A stretch of DNA of 64,000 bases, from the NCBI GenBank assembly GCA_018223035.1, contig JAAEZD010000001.1, positions 124,001 through 188,000 on the forward strand, written 5' to 3'. The translations under genes were made by a program, and so were the position numbers. Numbering within the stretch: position 1 is the first letter of the stretch; every line of letters begins with the position of its first letter. Below, piece by piece: positions 25,833-34,571 of the stretch. The notes beneath the pieces are model-generated. The model was given only the letters and a program-made list of their open reading frames with translations. It had not been told where the DNA came from and did no database searches. The stretch is from Heliomarina sp018223035 (GTDB lineage Bacteria > Pseudomonadota > Alphaproteobacteria > Rhodobacterales > Rhodobacteraceae).

Positions 25833-28361
25833 TCATTCGCGCGCGCGAAGCACCTGTGCCGGGCGGGCGGCGAGCGGTCGCCATGCAAAGAACAGCCCGG
25901 CCAGCAATGTCGCGAGCACGCCGCCAAGAATGACGCCCAGCGCCGAGGACCATATGACCGTATAGCCGGTGTCAAAGATGAACCGACTGACAGCCCAGCC
26001 GCCGATGATCCCGGCGGCCAGCGCCACCACCCCCGCCGCCAGACCGAGCAGGGCCGAGCGCAAGGCGAAGCTGGCCATGATGCGCGACCGCCCTGCCCCC
26101 AATGTCTTGAGCACTGCGGCCTCGTAGGTACGGGCGGTTTCACCCGCTGCCGCCGCACCGATCAGCACGAGGAAACCGGTCAACAGGGTCGCACCCGCGC
26201 CATAGGAAGTGGCGGCGGCGAGACTCCCCAGCACTTCGGAGACACGCGTGATTGCATCACGCACCCGGATCGCGGTGATGTTCGGATAGGCGGTGGCAAG
26301 GTCGCGCAGGATCTGCGCTTCGGCAGCTTCCTCGGCATATACGGTCGAGATGAAAGTATGCGGCGCTCCGGCAACGGCACCGGGGTTCATCGTCAGCACG
26401 AACCCCATGCCCGCGTTCGAGAAATCGACCTCGCGAAAGCTGGTGATCGTCGCGGTAATGTCCCGGCCAAGGATGTTGACCGTTAGCGTATCGCCAAGGT
26501 TCAGACCGATCTCGGCCGCCTCTTCGGCGGCAAAGCTGATCTGCGGCGGTCCGTCATAATCGCCACCCCACCAAGTGCCCTCCGTTACACGGGTCCGGTC
26601 GGGCAGTTCACCGGCATAGGTGATGCCGCGATCCCCCCGTACGACCCAGTGTGATCCGGCGACCTCGCTTGCGGGGCGGCCATTGATCTGGGTGATGACG
26701 CCGCGCATCATCGGAGCCGTATCGATCCGCGACACCGCCGGATCCGATTCCAGCCGCTCCATAAAGCCGGGCATCTGGTCCTGCTGGATATCGACAAAGA
26801 AATAGGACGGCGCGATATCCGGCAATTCGCCCGAGATCGCGTTGCGCAGGTTGCCGTCGATCTGTCCGATGGCCGCCAGCACCGAAAGACCGAGCCCAAG
26901 GGAGAGCACGACCGAAACCGCTCCTTCGCGGGTGCCGGAAATCGCTGAAAGCGCCCAGCGCAGGGCCGGTCTGCCCCGCGCCAGCCCGCTTGCGTTACGA
27001 GCCAGAAAGCGGATCAACAGTGCGGCGCAGCTCAGCAGCATCAGCGCTCCGACCAGCCCGCCCGCCGTCCAGAGCGTCAGAAATGCCGTGCCGCTGAACC
27101 AGATCGCGACACCGATGAGCGCCGCTATACCCAGCAGGATCGCGATCAGGTAGCGAATCGGCGGCAAGAGCCGGGCGGAGGACAGCGCATCGCGAAACAG
27201 GGTCGCGGCACGGATCTGCTCGGCACGGGCGAGCGGCCAGAGGGTAAAAATAAGAGCGGTCAAGAGACCATAGATCGCGGCCTCGATCAGCGGTCTGGGG
27301 TAAATCGCGAATTCCACGGGAACCGGCAGCTGCGCTTCGACCAGTGGGCCAAGCAAAAGCGGCACCATCGATCCGAGCGCAAGCCCGAGGCCGATGCCGA
27401 TCAGCGACAGTACGCCGATCTGGATGAAATACGTCAGGAAGATCGTGGAGCGTTCCGCGCCCAGCGTCCGCAAGGTGGCGATCACGCTGGTCTTGCCGTT
27501 GAGATAGGCCCGAACCGCCGCGGCCACGCCTACCCCGCCCACGGCCAGCCCCGAAAGACCGACCAGCACGAGAAAGGCCCCCATGCGTTCGACGAAACGC
27601 GCGGTCCCGGGTGCACCGTTGCGGGAATCCCGCCAGCGCAAGCCGGTTTCGCCGAACCGGGATTGGGCATCGTTGGCGATTGCGGTCAGATCCGTATCCG
27701 GCGGCAGGTCAAGCCGATAGTTCGTCTCATAAAGGGTGCCCGGCGCCAGAAGGCCGGACGCGTCAAGCGCACGGGTCGCCACGATGGTGCGGGGCCCCAG
27801 GCCGAAACCGGCCGAGGCATTGTCGGGCTCACGCGCGATCAGTGCCGAGAGGATAAATTCCTGCTCGCCCAGCCTGAACCGGTCTCCGGCGGTGAGCCCG
27901 AGCCGGTCAGCCAGGACACGTTCCATGACGCCGCCCGGCGTTCCATCTTCTCCGGCCAGCGCCTGCTCCACCGGCATGGCGGGGGTCAGTTCCAGCGTGC
28001 CGATCAAGGGATAGGCGTCATCGACTGCCTTGACCTGTGTCAACGCGCGTTCGGTCTCATCGCCTTCGCCAACCAAGGCCATCGACCGGAAATCGACGAT
28101 TTCCGAAATGGCGAGCGCGTTCTGCTCCATCCACGCCATTTCGGCGTCGGACGCAAAGCGGTAGGTGAATTCCATCTCGGCATCGCCGCCTAGCAGCGCC
28201 GCGCCTTCGCGTTTCAAACCACCTTCGATACTCGACCGCACCGTGCCGACCGCCGCGATGGCGGCCACGCCAAGGGCGAGACAGGCAAGAAAGATGCGAA
28301 ATCCGTGCAGACCGCCGCGTAGCTCTCGCCGGGCGAAGACCCGCGCCGTGCGCAGGCTCAT
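25833..28361 (-). CDS. FtsX-type ABC transporter permease (YbbP-like)
   Basis: An 842-residue membrane protein with an N-terminal membrane helix, a large periplasmic domain and two blocks of FtsX helices, the layout of YbbP. Its start overlaps the ATPase stop (28358-28361, ATGA). With YbbA and the divergent TesA it reproduces the tesA-ybbA-ybbP gene set known from other proteobacteria. It probably drives mechanotransmission or lipid handling at the envelope; the substrate is unknown. Confidence 0.88.
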   Translation of the reverse strand: MSLRTARVFARRELRGGLHGFRIFLACLALGVAAIAAVGTVRSSIEGGLKREGAALLGGDAEMEFTYRFASDAEMAWMEQNALAISEIVDFRSMALVGEGDETERALTQVKAVDDAYPLIGTLELTPAMPVEQALAGEDGTPGGVMERVLADRLGLTAGDRFRLGEQEFILSALIAREPDNASAGFGLGPRTIVATRALDASGLLAPGTLYETNYRLDLPPDTDLTAIANDAQSRFGETGLRWRDSRNGAPGTARFVERMGAFLVLVGLSGLAVGGVGVAAAVRAYLNGKTSVIATLRTLGAERSTIFLTYFIQIGVLSLIGIGLGLALGSMVPLLLGPLVEAQLPVPVEFAIYPRPLIEAAIYGLLTALIFTLWPLARAEQIRAATLFRDALSSARLLPPIRYLIAILLGIAALIGVAIWFSGTAFLTLWTAGGLVGALMLLSCAALLIRFLARNASGLARGRPALRWALSAISGTREGAVSVVLSLGLGLSVLAAIGQIDGNLRNAISGELPDIAPSYFFVDIQQDQMPGFMERLESDPAVSRIDTAPMMRGVITQINGRPASEVAGSHWVVRGDRGITYAGELPDRTRVTEGTWWGGDYDGPPQISFAAEEAAEIGLNLGDTLTVNILGRDITATITSFREVDFSNAGMGFVLTMNPGAVAGAPHTFISTVYAEEAAEAQILRDLATAYPNITAIRVRDAITRVSEVLGSLAAATSYGAGATLLTGFLVLIGAAAAGETARTYEAAVLKTLGAGRSRIMASFALRSALLGLAAGVVALAAGIIGGWAVSRFIFDTGYTVIWSSALGVILGGVLATLLAGLFFAWRPLAARPAQVLRARE

Positions 28362-29053
28362 TCCGCGGCGTCCTGCTGGTGTTCTGGCGCGATCTGACCG
28401 TCACGCAGACGGATGACACGGTCGCAACGGCGGGCAAGGTCGCCTGAATGGGTGACAAGGACCAGCGTCGCGCCGTGGCGGTCGCGCAGGCCAAAAAGCA
28501 TGTCCATGATCGCCGCCCCGTTGGTTTCATCGAGGTTTCCCGTAGGCTCATCGGCCAGAAGGATGTCGGGACGCGGCGCCGAAGCGCGCGCAAGCGCCAC
28601 ACGCTGCTGTTCGCCCCCGGACATTTGGGCCGGGTAATGATCGGCGCGATGCGCCAGCCCGACGGCCTCAAGCTCGGCCTTGGCGCGGTCGAAAGCGTCG
28701 CGCTTGCCGGCGAGTTCCAGCGGCGTTGCCACGTTCTCCAGCGCGGTCATCGTGGGGATCAGGTGAAAGGACTGGAATACGACGCCCATGTGATCGCGGC
28801 GGAACCGTGCCAGCGCGTCCTCGTTCATCGAGGTCAGGTCCCGGCCCAGCGCGGTGATTGTCCCGCCGGTCGCCTGTTCCAGACCGCCCATCAACATCAA
28901 GAGCGAGGATTTGCCCGAGCCGGACGGACCAATCAGGCCCAGCGTTTCGCCACGAAGAACATCAAGGGTTATACCATGCAGGATATCCACCCGACCGGCA
29001 TTGCCATTCAGCGACAAAGCCGCATTTTGGAGGGAAAGGACTGCTTCGGTCAT
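28358..29053 (-). CDS. ABC transporter ATP-binding protein (YbbA-like)
   Basis: A 231-residue LolD/MacB-type ATPase with Walker A GPSGSGKSS, signature MSGGEQQR, Walker B ILLADEPTGNLD and the switch histidine in VTHSGD. The ANDE-type spacing and short length mark the MacB/YbbA class that works with FtsX-fold permeases, here the overlapping downstream gene. It is transcribed divergently from the esterase gene at 29106. Confidence 0.9.
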   Translation of the reverse strand: MTEAVLSLQNAALSLNGNAGRVDILHGITLDVLRGETLGLIGPSGSGKSSLLMLMGGLEQATGGTITALGRDLTSMNEDALARFRRDHMGVVFQSFHLIPTMTALENVATPLELAGKRDAFDRAKAELEAVGLAHRADHYPAQMSGGEQQRVALARASAPRPDILLADEPTGNLDETNGAAIMDMLFGLRDRHGATLVLVTHSGDLARRCDRVIRLRDGQIAPEHQQDAAE

Positions 29054-29105
29054 GAGCCTCGGATCGATTCAAGTCGGTTCCAATTGATATGGAGTGGATA
29101 GCGCG

Positions 29106-29747
29106 ATGCACAAGGTACTGCTGAGCATTGTTTTTATTTGGCACGCCCTACTCGCCCGTGCCGAGCCGGTCACGATTGCGGCATTGGGCGACAGTCTGAC
29201 TCAGGGCTATGGGCTGGAGCAGGGCGACGGACTTGTGCCCCAGCTTGAGAAATGGCTTGCCGATCAAGGCGCCGAGGTGACGCTGATCAACGCGGGCGTT
29301 TCGGGCGATACAAGCGCGGGCGGAGCCGCGCGGGTAAACTGGACCCTCACGCCGGACGTGGATGGCATGATCGTCACACTTGGCGGCAATGACCTTTTGC
29401 GCGGGATCGATCCGGCCGTGACACGCGGCAACCTTGAAACCATCCTGCAGGCCGCCGAGGAGGCCGGAGTCGAAGTGCTTTTGATAGGGATGGAAGCGCC
29501 GGGCAATTTCGGTGCTGCCTACAAGGAGCAATTCGAGAGCAATTACGCAGAGCTGGCAGACGCCTATGGCACGCTTTTCATACCGAGTTTTCTTGGCGGG
29601 CTGGCGGGTGAGGGTGCGGATCCGGCAAGCCTTGGCGCCTATATGCAGGCCGATGGGATTCACCCGAATGCCCAAGGCGTTTCACGCATCGTGGCGGCCA
29701 TTGGACCCGAAGTTCTCCAGCTGATCGAACGCGTCAGCACGGATTGA
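29106..29747 (+). CDS. tesA: Arylesterase/acyl-CoA thioesterase I, SGNH hydrolase
   Basis: A 213-residue periplasmic SGNH hydrolase with a signal peptide (HKVLLSIVFIWHALLARA). Block I GDSLTQGYG, block II with Gly in NAGVSGDTS, block III GGNDLL and block V DGIHPN with the catalytic Asp-His are all present. The ATG at 29106 begins the signal peptide; GGAG lies 11 nt upstream and a GTG at 29094 is the alternative. It hydrolyses fatty acyl esters or lysophospholipids. The linkage to ybbA-ybbP supports the TesA assignment. Confidence 0.9.
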   Translation: MHKVLLSIVFIWHALLARAEPVTIAALGDSLTQGYGLEQGDGLVPQLEKWLADQGAEVTLINAGVSGDTSAGGAARVNWTLTPDVDGMIVTLGGNDLLRGIDPAVTRGNLETILQAAEEAGVEVLLIGMEAPGNFGAAYKEQFESNYAELADAYGTLFIPSFLGGLAGEGADPASLGAYMQADGIHPNAQGVSRIVAAIGPEVLQLIERVSTD

Positions 29748-29762
29748 CCGGGTCCAGATAAG

Positions 29763-29788
29763 AAAGCCGGACCTTTTTGCCCGGCTTT
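29763..29788 (+). terminator. Terminator after tesA
   Basis: An 8-bp stem AAAGCCGG/CCGGCTTT surrounds a T-rich 10-nt loop, 15 bp past the tesA stop. The T tract after the stem is poor on both strands. It lies between the convergent tesA and cold-shock genes and may serve both. Confidence 0.5.
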
Positions 29789-29825
29789 CAAGGCTCTATT
29801 TCAGAGCAAATCCCTTGGATCGGGC

Positions 29826-30035
29826 TTAGTCGGCCAGCGCGATATTAACCGCAGCTTCGCGGCCATCGCGACCGGGTTCGACATCGAAAGTCACTTTCTG
29901 ATTGTCGGCCAGTCCGGTCAGACCCGCGCGTTCGACCGCGGAAATATGGACGAAAACGTCCTTGCTGCCGCCATCGGGGGCGATAAAGCCGAAGCCTTTG
30001 GTGGTGTTGAACCACTTGACGGTGCCAGTAGCCAT
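29826..30035 (-). CDS. Cold-shock domain protein
   Basis: A 69-residue CspA-type OB fold with RNP1 KGFGFI and RNP2 VFVHIS, which bind single-stranded nucleic acid. The start at MATGTVKWFN (30035) follows an AGGAGAAACG-type site; the upstream frame extension is leader sequence. It is identical over its first 42 residues to the protein at 31656, so the two are recent paralogues. Confidence 0.95.
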   Translation of the reverse strand: MATGTVKWFNTTKGFGFIAPDGGSKDVFVHISAVERAGLTGLADNQKVTFDVEPGRDGREAAVNIALAD

Positions 30036-30150
30036 CGTCGTTTCTCCTATAGTCAGTCTGCCCACGGTATGTGGCAGGTCGGCAAAGTCACCAGATCGAG
30101 AACTGAGCCGTATTAAGGAGCAGTGAGGTCGATAGCATAACGTCGCACCC
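30036..30150 (-). promoter_or_regulatory. 5' leader of the first cold-shock gene
   Basis: The sequence upstream of this gene aligns with the leader of the second cold-shock gene (31863-31975). A hairpin at 30058-30077 (arms CTGC-CAC and GTG-G-GCAG on the RNA sense strand, one bulged G) has a counterpart there with a compensatory A-U to G-C change. This suggests a conserved untranslated RNA element of the kind that controls csp mRNA stability or translation. Confidence 0.55.
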
Positions 30151-30199
30151 TCAGTAAAAAGCGAAACCCGTTTTTAATGCAAGGGATTCGTATTGCCCA

Positions 30200-30796
30200 T
30201 TACGGTCGCGCCTCAAGTTTCACAAGTTCTTCATATGTATAGGATTCCGCGATCAAACCATCGTCACCCGGGCGGAAATCGGGATCCTGCGGCAGACAAC
30301 CGATGCCGCAGAGCTGCCGGGCCATTCCGGCGCGCGAGTCGATATACCAGAGACGTCCGCCCGGCGTGGCCACATAGCCGTTCACGTTCTCGATCCGGTC
30401 GCTGTCCATATCCAGCACAGTCGGAAACTCGGCAGGGACATCTTTCGAATAGGCGCCATGGGTATGCATCGAGGCGATTGGAAAGGAATCTCCCATCGGC
30501 AGGTAGGGCGTGCAGCCGTCATAACCGCCCTGGATCATTTCAGTGAAGCCAAGCTCTCCATTGCGGTATTGCATGAGGTAGCCGCAATATTCGCGGTCTG
30601 TCGCGAATGACCGGAGCTGCGGCTGGGCGAAGGCGGCGAGGACGCGCGCCAGTTCGTCGGGGTCAGGGTCGACCGGGCGCCTGTCGGGATAGTCGATCAT
30701 ACCGACCGCCATAAGTGCCAGCATGACCAGCACCATCAGACCTACGCCCGCGAACCGGCTTTGATCGAGACGTCGTTTTGCAGAGATATCGCCCAC
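30200..30796 (-). CDS. DUF4329 domain-containing membrane-anchored protein
   Basis: A 198-residue protein with one N-terminal membrane helix (GVGLMVLVMLALMAVGMI) and a periplasmic DUF4329 domain (ASMHTHGAYSKDVPAE, NGYVATPGGRLWYID). The MHTHG motif resembles a JAB/peptidase-like or toxin-like metal site; no activity is established. It follows the L,D-transpeptidase gene by 1 bp between stop and start and is probably co-transcribed with it. Confidence 0.75.
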   Translation of the reverse strand: MGDISAKRRLDQSRFAGVGLMVLVMLALMAVGMIDYPDRRPVDPDPDELARVLAAFAQPQLRSFATDREYCGYLMQYRNGELGFTEMIQGGYDGCTPYLPMGDSFPIASMHTHGAYSKDVPAEFPTVLDMDSDRIENVNGYVATPGGRLWYIDSRAGMARQLCGIGCLPQDPDFRPGDDGLIAESYTYEELVKLEARP

Positions 30797-30797
30797 A

Positions 30798-31367
30798 TCA
30801 AAGCACCGTGACCACGGTTCCGATCGGCACCCGATTATACAGATCCACTACATGTTCGTTCAGCATGCGGATACAACCATTGGAGACCGCGTGTCCGATG
30901 GTCGACGGCTGGGTTGTGCCATGAATCCGGAAGTAAGTGTCGACGCCGTTCTGGAACAGGTAGAGCGCCCGGGCGCCCAGCGGGTTGCCCGGGCCGCCCG
31001 GCTGCACATAGTCGTTATCTACAAACTTGGCGTATTCGCGCGGGCTGCGTTCGATCATTTCTTGCGTCGGTCGCCAGGTCGGCCATTCCTTCTTGACCTG
31101 GATCACGGCAGTGCCGGTGAATTCGAGCCCGGCCTTGCCGACACCGACGCCGTACCTGATCGCCTTTCGCTCCTCGGTTACGAGGTAGAGATAAAAGGAC
31201 CTTGGCAGCACCAGTAATTGCCCCGGCACGTAAAGCTTCTTGATGCGGACCTCTTGCGGTGTCGGATCAAACGCTTTGCCGGTTTGAGCTTGAATGGCAT
31301 GAGGTGCGGCGGCAGTGGCTGCGAGAGCGGACAGGAAGGTGCGTCTTGAAAACATCGCGGGTCTCAT
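30798..31367 (-). CDS. L,D-transpeptidase (YkuD/ErfK type)
   Basis: A 189-residue enzyme with an N-terminal Tat-like signal (SRRTFLSALAATAAAP) and the YkuD catalytic motif (HGTTQPSTIGHAVSNGCIRM, with His, Ser and the nucleophilic Cys). It links meso-DAP residues or attaches proteins to peptidoglycan in the periplasm. ATG 31367 has AAGG about 10 nt upstream; ATG 31355 is a possible start nearer to the twin arginine. It is upstream of the DUF4329 gene in the same operon. Confidence 0.88.
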   Translation of the reverse strand: MRPAMFSRRTFLSALAATAAAPHAIQAQTGKAFDPTPQEVRIKKLYVPGQLLVLPRSFYLYLVTEERKAIRYGVGVGKAGLEFTGTAVIQVKKEWPTWRPTQEMIERSPREYAKFVDNDYVQPGGPGNPLGARALYLFQNGVDTYFRIHGTTQPSTIGHAVSNGCIRMLNEHVVDLYNRVPIGTVVTVL

Positions 31368-31655
31368 TAATCGCCATACCTTAACAATCATTATTGTTGC
31401 GGCGGCCCGGCCAAGCGGTCAATCGCCTCGCAAAAATGTGAGTGTGGGTCAGGGTCATGCGAAGTCTTTCCACGAGTGCGAAAGATTTCCCGACGCTGAG
31501 GGTCGGTCACGAACATATTGGGGAAAGCGCTGGGAACGGCACGGTTGAAACAGCGGTTCGACGTGCAGATCAAGGGGCAGACACTGTAACGGTCCGCAGC
31601 TACGCAAGTTTGCGTAGGTGCCGGGCGTGCAATGCACACGCCCGGCAGATATATC

Positions 31656-31862
31656 TTAGGCCAGTGCCAGGTTGGTCGCGCTCTCGCGACCGTCGCGGCC
31701 TGCTTCGATATCGAAGGTAACCTTCTGGTCGTCCTTCAGGCCGGTCAGGCCAGCGCGCTCAACGGCAGAAATGTGGACGAAAACGTCCTTGCTGCCGCCA
31801 TCGGGTGCGATGAAGCCGAAGCCTTTAGTGGTGTTGAACCATTTCACGGTGCCAGTAGCCAT
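31656..31862 (-). CDS. Cold-shock domain protein, second copy
   Basis: A 68-residue CspA-type protein with RNP1 KGFGFI and RNP2 VFVHIS. It differs from the copy at 29826 only after residue 42 (KDDQ for ADNQ, DIEAGRDGRESATN near the end). The start at 31862 has a GGAG site about 9 nt upstream. The pair flank the L,D-transpeptidase/DUF4329 operon, and all four genes read in the same direction. Confidence 0.95.
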   Translation of the reverse strand: MATGTVKWFNTTKGFGFIAPDGGSKDVFVHISAVERAGLTGLKDDQKVTFDIEAGRDGRESATNLALA

Positions 31863-31980
31863 ATCCGTGTCTCCTTTTGATATGCTGCCCGCTTGATGCG
31901 GCAACTCGGCGTAGTCGGTCTGGATCGAAGACTGAAAACCGAATTAGGGGAGACAGTGGGTCGATATAGAAAAACGTTAG
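31863..31980 (-). promoter_or_regulatory. 5' leader of the second cold-shock gene
   Basis: It aligns along its length with 30036-30150, including the hairpin at 31885-31904 (arms UUGC-CGC and GCG-G-GCAG, with the same bulged G). The remaining 315 bp to the response-regulator gene at 32296 show no gene on either strand. Confidence 0.55.
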
Positions 31981-32295
31981 CGGCCCGCATATGGCAGAGA
32001 CGTGGATTTCTGGCAAGTTATTTTTCGAAAAGCCATTTTTACGGCGAACTACAGCCGAATTGATGGATGAAAAAGCACAGTCCTGTGGCCGAGTTCACAG
32101 ATCGGACTTCTTAGAACCGGCATAACCCGCAGAGAAGTCAGAGCGGGAAGCTCTAATGTCTTCCCCATCTGCTCGCCGCCGCAAAAGGTCAACTTCCTGT
32201 CCAATTCCGGCCCCTTTTCACGGGCACATGGTTAACAGAATTGAGAAATCCCGCAGCGAAAGCACGTCGGGACCACAGGAGCCTTGGGCAAAAGA

Positions 32296-33273
32296 ATGCG
32301 TATTCTCGCAGTTGATGACGATCCGATCATCCACGACCTGCTCAGGGACGGGCTGGCGTCACAGAGTAACATCGACCTGACCTGCGTCGAGAGTGCCGAA
32401 GATGCGCTTGAGGTACTGCAGGGCGCTGAAAAGCCTTTTGACACGTTCCTTCTTGATATTCTGCTACCGGGCACCGACGGGATCGAGCTTTGCCGCGATA
32501 TTCGGGCGCTTGATGAACATCGCACGACGCCCATCATCATGATCACCGCAAGCCGTCAGCCGGAACAGATGCAACGCGCCTTTGATGCGGGTGCAACGGA
32601 TTACGTGACCAAGCCATTCGACAGTCTTGAACTGAGCACGCGGGTCAAGCTCGCGGCGATGCTGAACGAGACAATGCAGCGCGACAAGCGCAGCCAGCGA
32701 CAGCTTGAGGAACTCAACCGCCTGACCCGGATCGAGTTCGAGGATCGGCTCGCGCTTGGAAATGTCGACGGTTTCCTCGACATGCTGGAAATCGAGAACC
32801 AGCTGCTGCGCAGTACCGGTGCATGCTATGCCATGAGCCTGATCGCGGTCGAAATGACCGGCGCGCAGATCCACTTCAATTCGGTCAGCCCGGCGCAGTT
32901 CCGGCACGACATCCAGTCTGTCGGCAGCGCCATTGTCGAGAGCATGCCCGCGGATCGTACCCGCATCGCCTACGCCGGTCGCGGCGTGTTCATCGCCATC
33001 CAGCACGGTCGCAAACGAGTCGACGTAAAGGCGCTCGAAACCGAGATTGCACGCAACCTTGAGTCTATCTGGCATCCGCTCAGTGACACGGCGCGCGGCG
33101 CGCCGCATCTGCGCACGGTCGAGATATCAACGAACCGGCTCTGGTCGGGTCTAGCCGCAAGCGACACGCTCAAGGCCTATCTCGACAAGCGGAAAAGGGT
33201 ACCAACCGTCGATCATGCCGAAGAGGCGAACCTGTTTGCGGCGATGCGAAAGCGCATGTTCCTACCAGGCTGA
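32296..33273 (+). CDS. Response regulator with degenerate GGDEF-like output
   Basis: A 325-residue protein. Residues 1-125 form a CheY-like receiver with the acidic pocket Asp7-Asp9, phosphoacceptor Asp54 (FLLDILLPG), the Thr of MITAS and the Lys of VTKPFDS. Residues about 150-300 (CYAMSLIAVEM, VGSAIVESM, RIAYAGRGVFIAIQHGR) have the spacing of a GGDEF fold but no GG[DE]EF motif, so cyclase activity is unlikely. No histidine kinase lies nearby. The TTG at 32284 is too close to its GGAG site, so ATG 32296 is used. Confidence 0.8.
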   Translation: MRILAVDDDPIIHDLLRDGLASQSNIDLTCVESAEDALEVLQGAEKPFDTFLLDILLPGTDGIELCRDIRALDEHRTTPIIMITASRQPEQMQRAFDAGATDYVTKPFDSLELSTRVKLAAMLNETMQRDKRSQRQLEELNRLTRIEFEDRLALGNVDGFLDMLEIENQLLRSTGACYAMSLIAVEMTGAQIHFNSVSPAQFRHDIQSVGSAIVESMPADRTRIAYAGRGVFIAIQHGRKRVDVKALETEIARNLESIWHPLSDTARGAPHLRTVEISTNRLWSGLAASDTLKAYLDKRKRVPTVDHAEEANLFAAMRKRMFLPG

Positions 33274-33321
33274 GTGAAAAAATTAACCTATCTTTAACTA
33301 TCAACATGGACGATTCTAGTG

Positions 33322-33783
33322 ATGATGCAGCTTACGCGCCCCTCCCCCGCCGGTAAAACGGCCTCCCTGACGTTCACCTTGCGGGGCGACGCTGGTTTCA
33401 CGCTGACCGACAAGTATGATGCGCTGCGCGCAGCCATCCGCTTTACCGGGCAAAAAATGCCTTTTTATTCAGATGCTTGCGTCGCGCTGCCCGATCAATT
33501 GCTCTGCGTCTGGACCTTGCCCGCTGATGACAGCAATTTTGCTATCCGCTGGCAGACCATCAAGAACCGCTTTGCTTCGGCCGTTCTGGATATCGAAACC
33601 GAGACACGCAACATCTGGACTCCGGGCGCTAACATGCAGGAGCTCACCAGCATCGTCGATTATGCCGATGCCGTGCGTCGTTGCTGGTTTGCACCAGTTG
33701 AGCGGGATCTTGCCGTCACACCCGAGGATTGGGCGTATTCCTCCATCCACCGCGAAGATGCCGAAGCGCAGATGGCGGCCTGA
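33322..33783 (+). CDS. RAYT/IS200-like transposase relative lacking the HUH motif
   Basis: A 153-residue protein that aligns by eye with REP-associated tyrosine transposases: the LPDHLHCIWTLP block appears as LPDQLLCVWTLP (residues 56-67), followed by RWQTIKNRFA, and the C-terminal NPVKHG...DWPYSSFHR block appears as APVERDLAVTPEDWAYSS. Both HUH histidines are replaced (Gln59, Leu61) and the region that normally carries the catalytic Tyr is shortened. It therefore cannot nick DNA but may still bind it. It lies 48 bp after the response regulator in the same direction. The start codon is uncertain (GTG 33319, ATG 33322 or ATG 33325). Confidence 0.6.
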   Translation: MMQLTRPSPAGKTASLTFTLRGDAGFTLTDKYDALRAAIRFTGQKMPFYSDACVALPDQLLCVWTLPADDSNFAIRWQTIKNRFASAVLDIETETRNIWTPGANMQELTSIVDYADAVRRCWFAPVERDLAVTPEDWAYSSIHREDAEAQMAA

Positions 33784-33798
33784 AACGGGGCCGCGTTC

Positions 33799-34509
33799 TC
33801 AGGCGGATTTCCGGTCCGGTTCGATTTCGCCTTTGGACGCCAACCAGCTTGCCAGCATAAGCCAGGCAAGCGCCCAGCCTGCGCCAGCGGCCCACCCGGC
33901 AAGCACGTCCGAGGGCCAGTGCACCCCCAGATAGACGCGGCTGCATCCGACCGCCGCAGTGAGGCACACGGCCAGCGCCACGTAGAGCACCTTGATCTTG
34001 GGTCGGGGTTCCACCCGCGCCAACATCACCGCCAGCGTCAGATAGGTCACTGCCGCCATCATCGAATGGCCCGACGGGAAGGAAGCGGTCGCGACCTCGA
34101 CCCCGTGAGGCACCAGATCGGGACGCGGGCGGCTGAACAGCATCTTTGACAGATGTGACAACCCCTGACCGCCGGCGATCGCTACCGCGACGATACCGGC
34201 TGAACGCCGATTGCCCTTGAGCGCCAGAAACAGGATGACGGAGATCGTGAGGATGCTGAGCACGGTGATGCCGCCGAGCGCGGTCAGATCGCGCATCATC
34301 ACCTCGACGGCGCGAGGGCCGATGGGGTCGGAGAAATCAGCCGGGTTGCGCAACGCGACCAGTATCGTGCGGTCGAACGCTTCGAGGTCGCCCTCGATCA
34401 TTTCGGATGCCAGTGCACCAAAGGCCCAGATGGCGCCAGCAATTATCACAAGGGAAGCAAGAGTGACGGCTTCGAAGCGGTGGAAAATGTCGCGCAGAAA
34501 AGAAATCAA
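33799..34509 (-). CDS. PAP2-family membrane phosphatase
   Basis: A 236-residue integral membrane phosphatase with the three PAP2 motifs: KMLFSRPRP, PSGHS and SRVYLGVHWPSDVLAG. It removes phosphate from lipid phosphates such as undecaprenyl pyrophosphate or phosphatidate at the inner membrane. The frame starts at TTG 34509, which suits the N-terminal amphipathic segment; no better ATG lies upstream. It converges on the RAYT-like gene and follows ettA on the same strand. Confidence 0.88.
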   Translation of the reverse strand: MISFLRDIFHRFEAVTLASLVIIAGAIWAFGALASEMIEGDLEAFDRTILVALRNPADFSDPIGPRAVEVMMRDLTALGGITVLSILTISVILFLALKGNRRSAGIVAVAIAGGQGLSHLSKMLFSRPRPDLVPHGVEVATASFPSGHSMMAAVTYLTLAVMLARVEPRPKIKVLYVALAVCLTAAVGCSRVYLGVHWPSDVLAGWAAGAGWALAWLMLASWLASKGEIEPDRKSA

Positions 34510-34571
34510 TGAAAGGAACCTTTGGATTGGGCTGCGCGGCGGGCCGACCAGCGCTCAACCCTCCAGTTAGG

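Noticed and set aside
30798..31639. Additional small gene upstream of the L,D-transpeptidase (31391-31639, minus)
   Set aside because: It has no ribosome site or codon bias and its Cys-rich product matches nothing; it is treated as intergenic.
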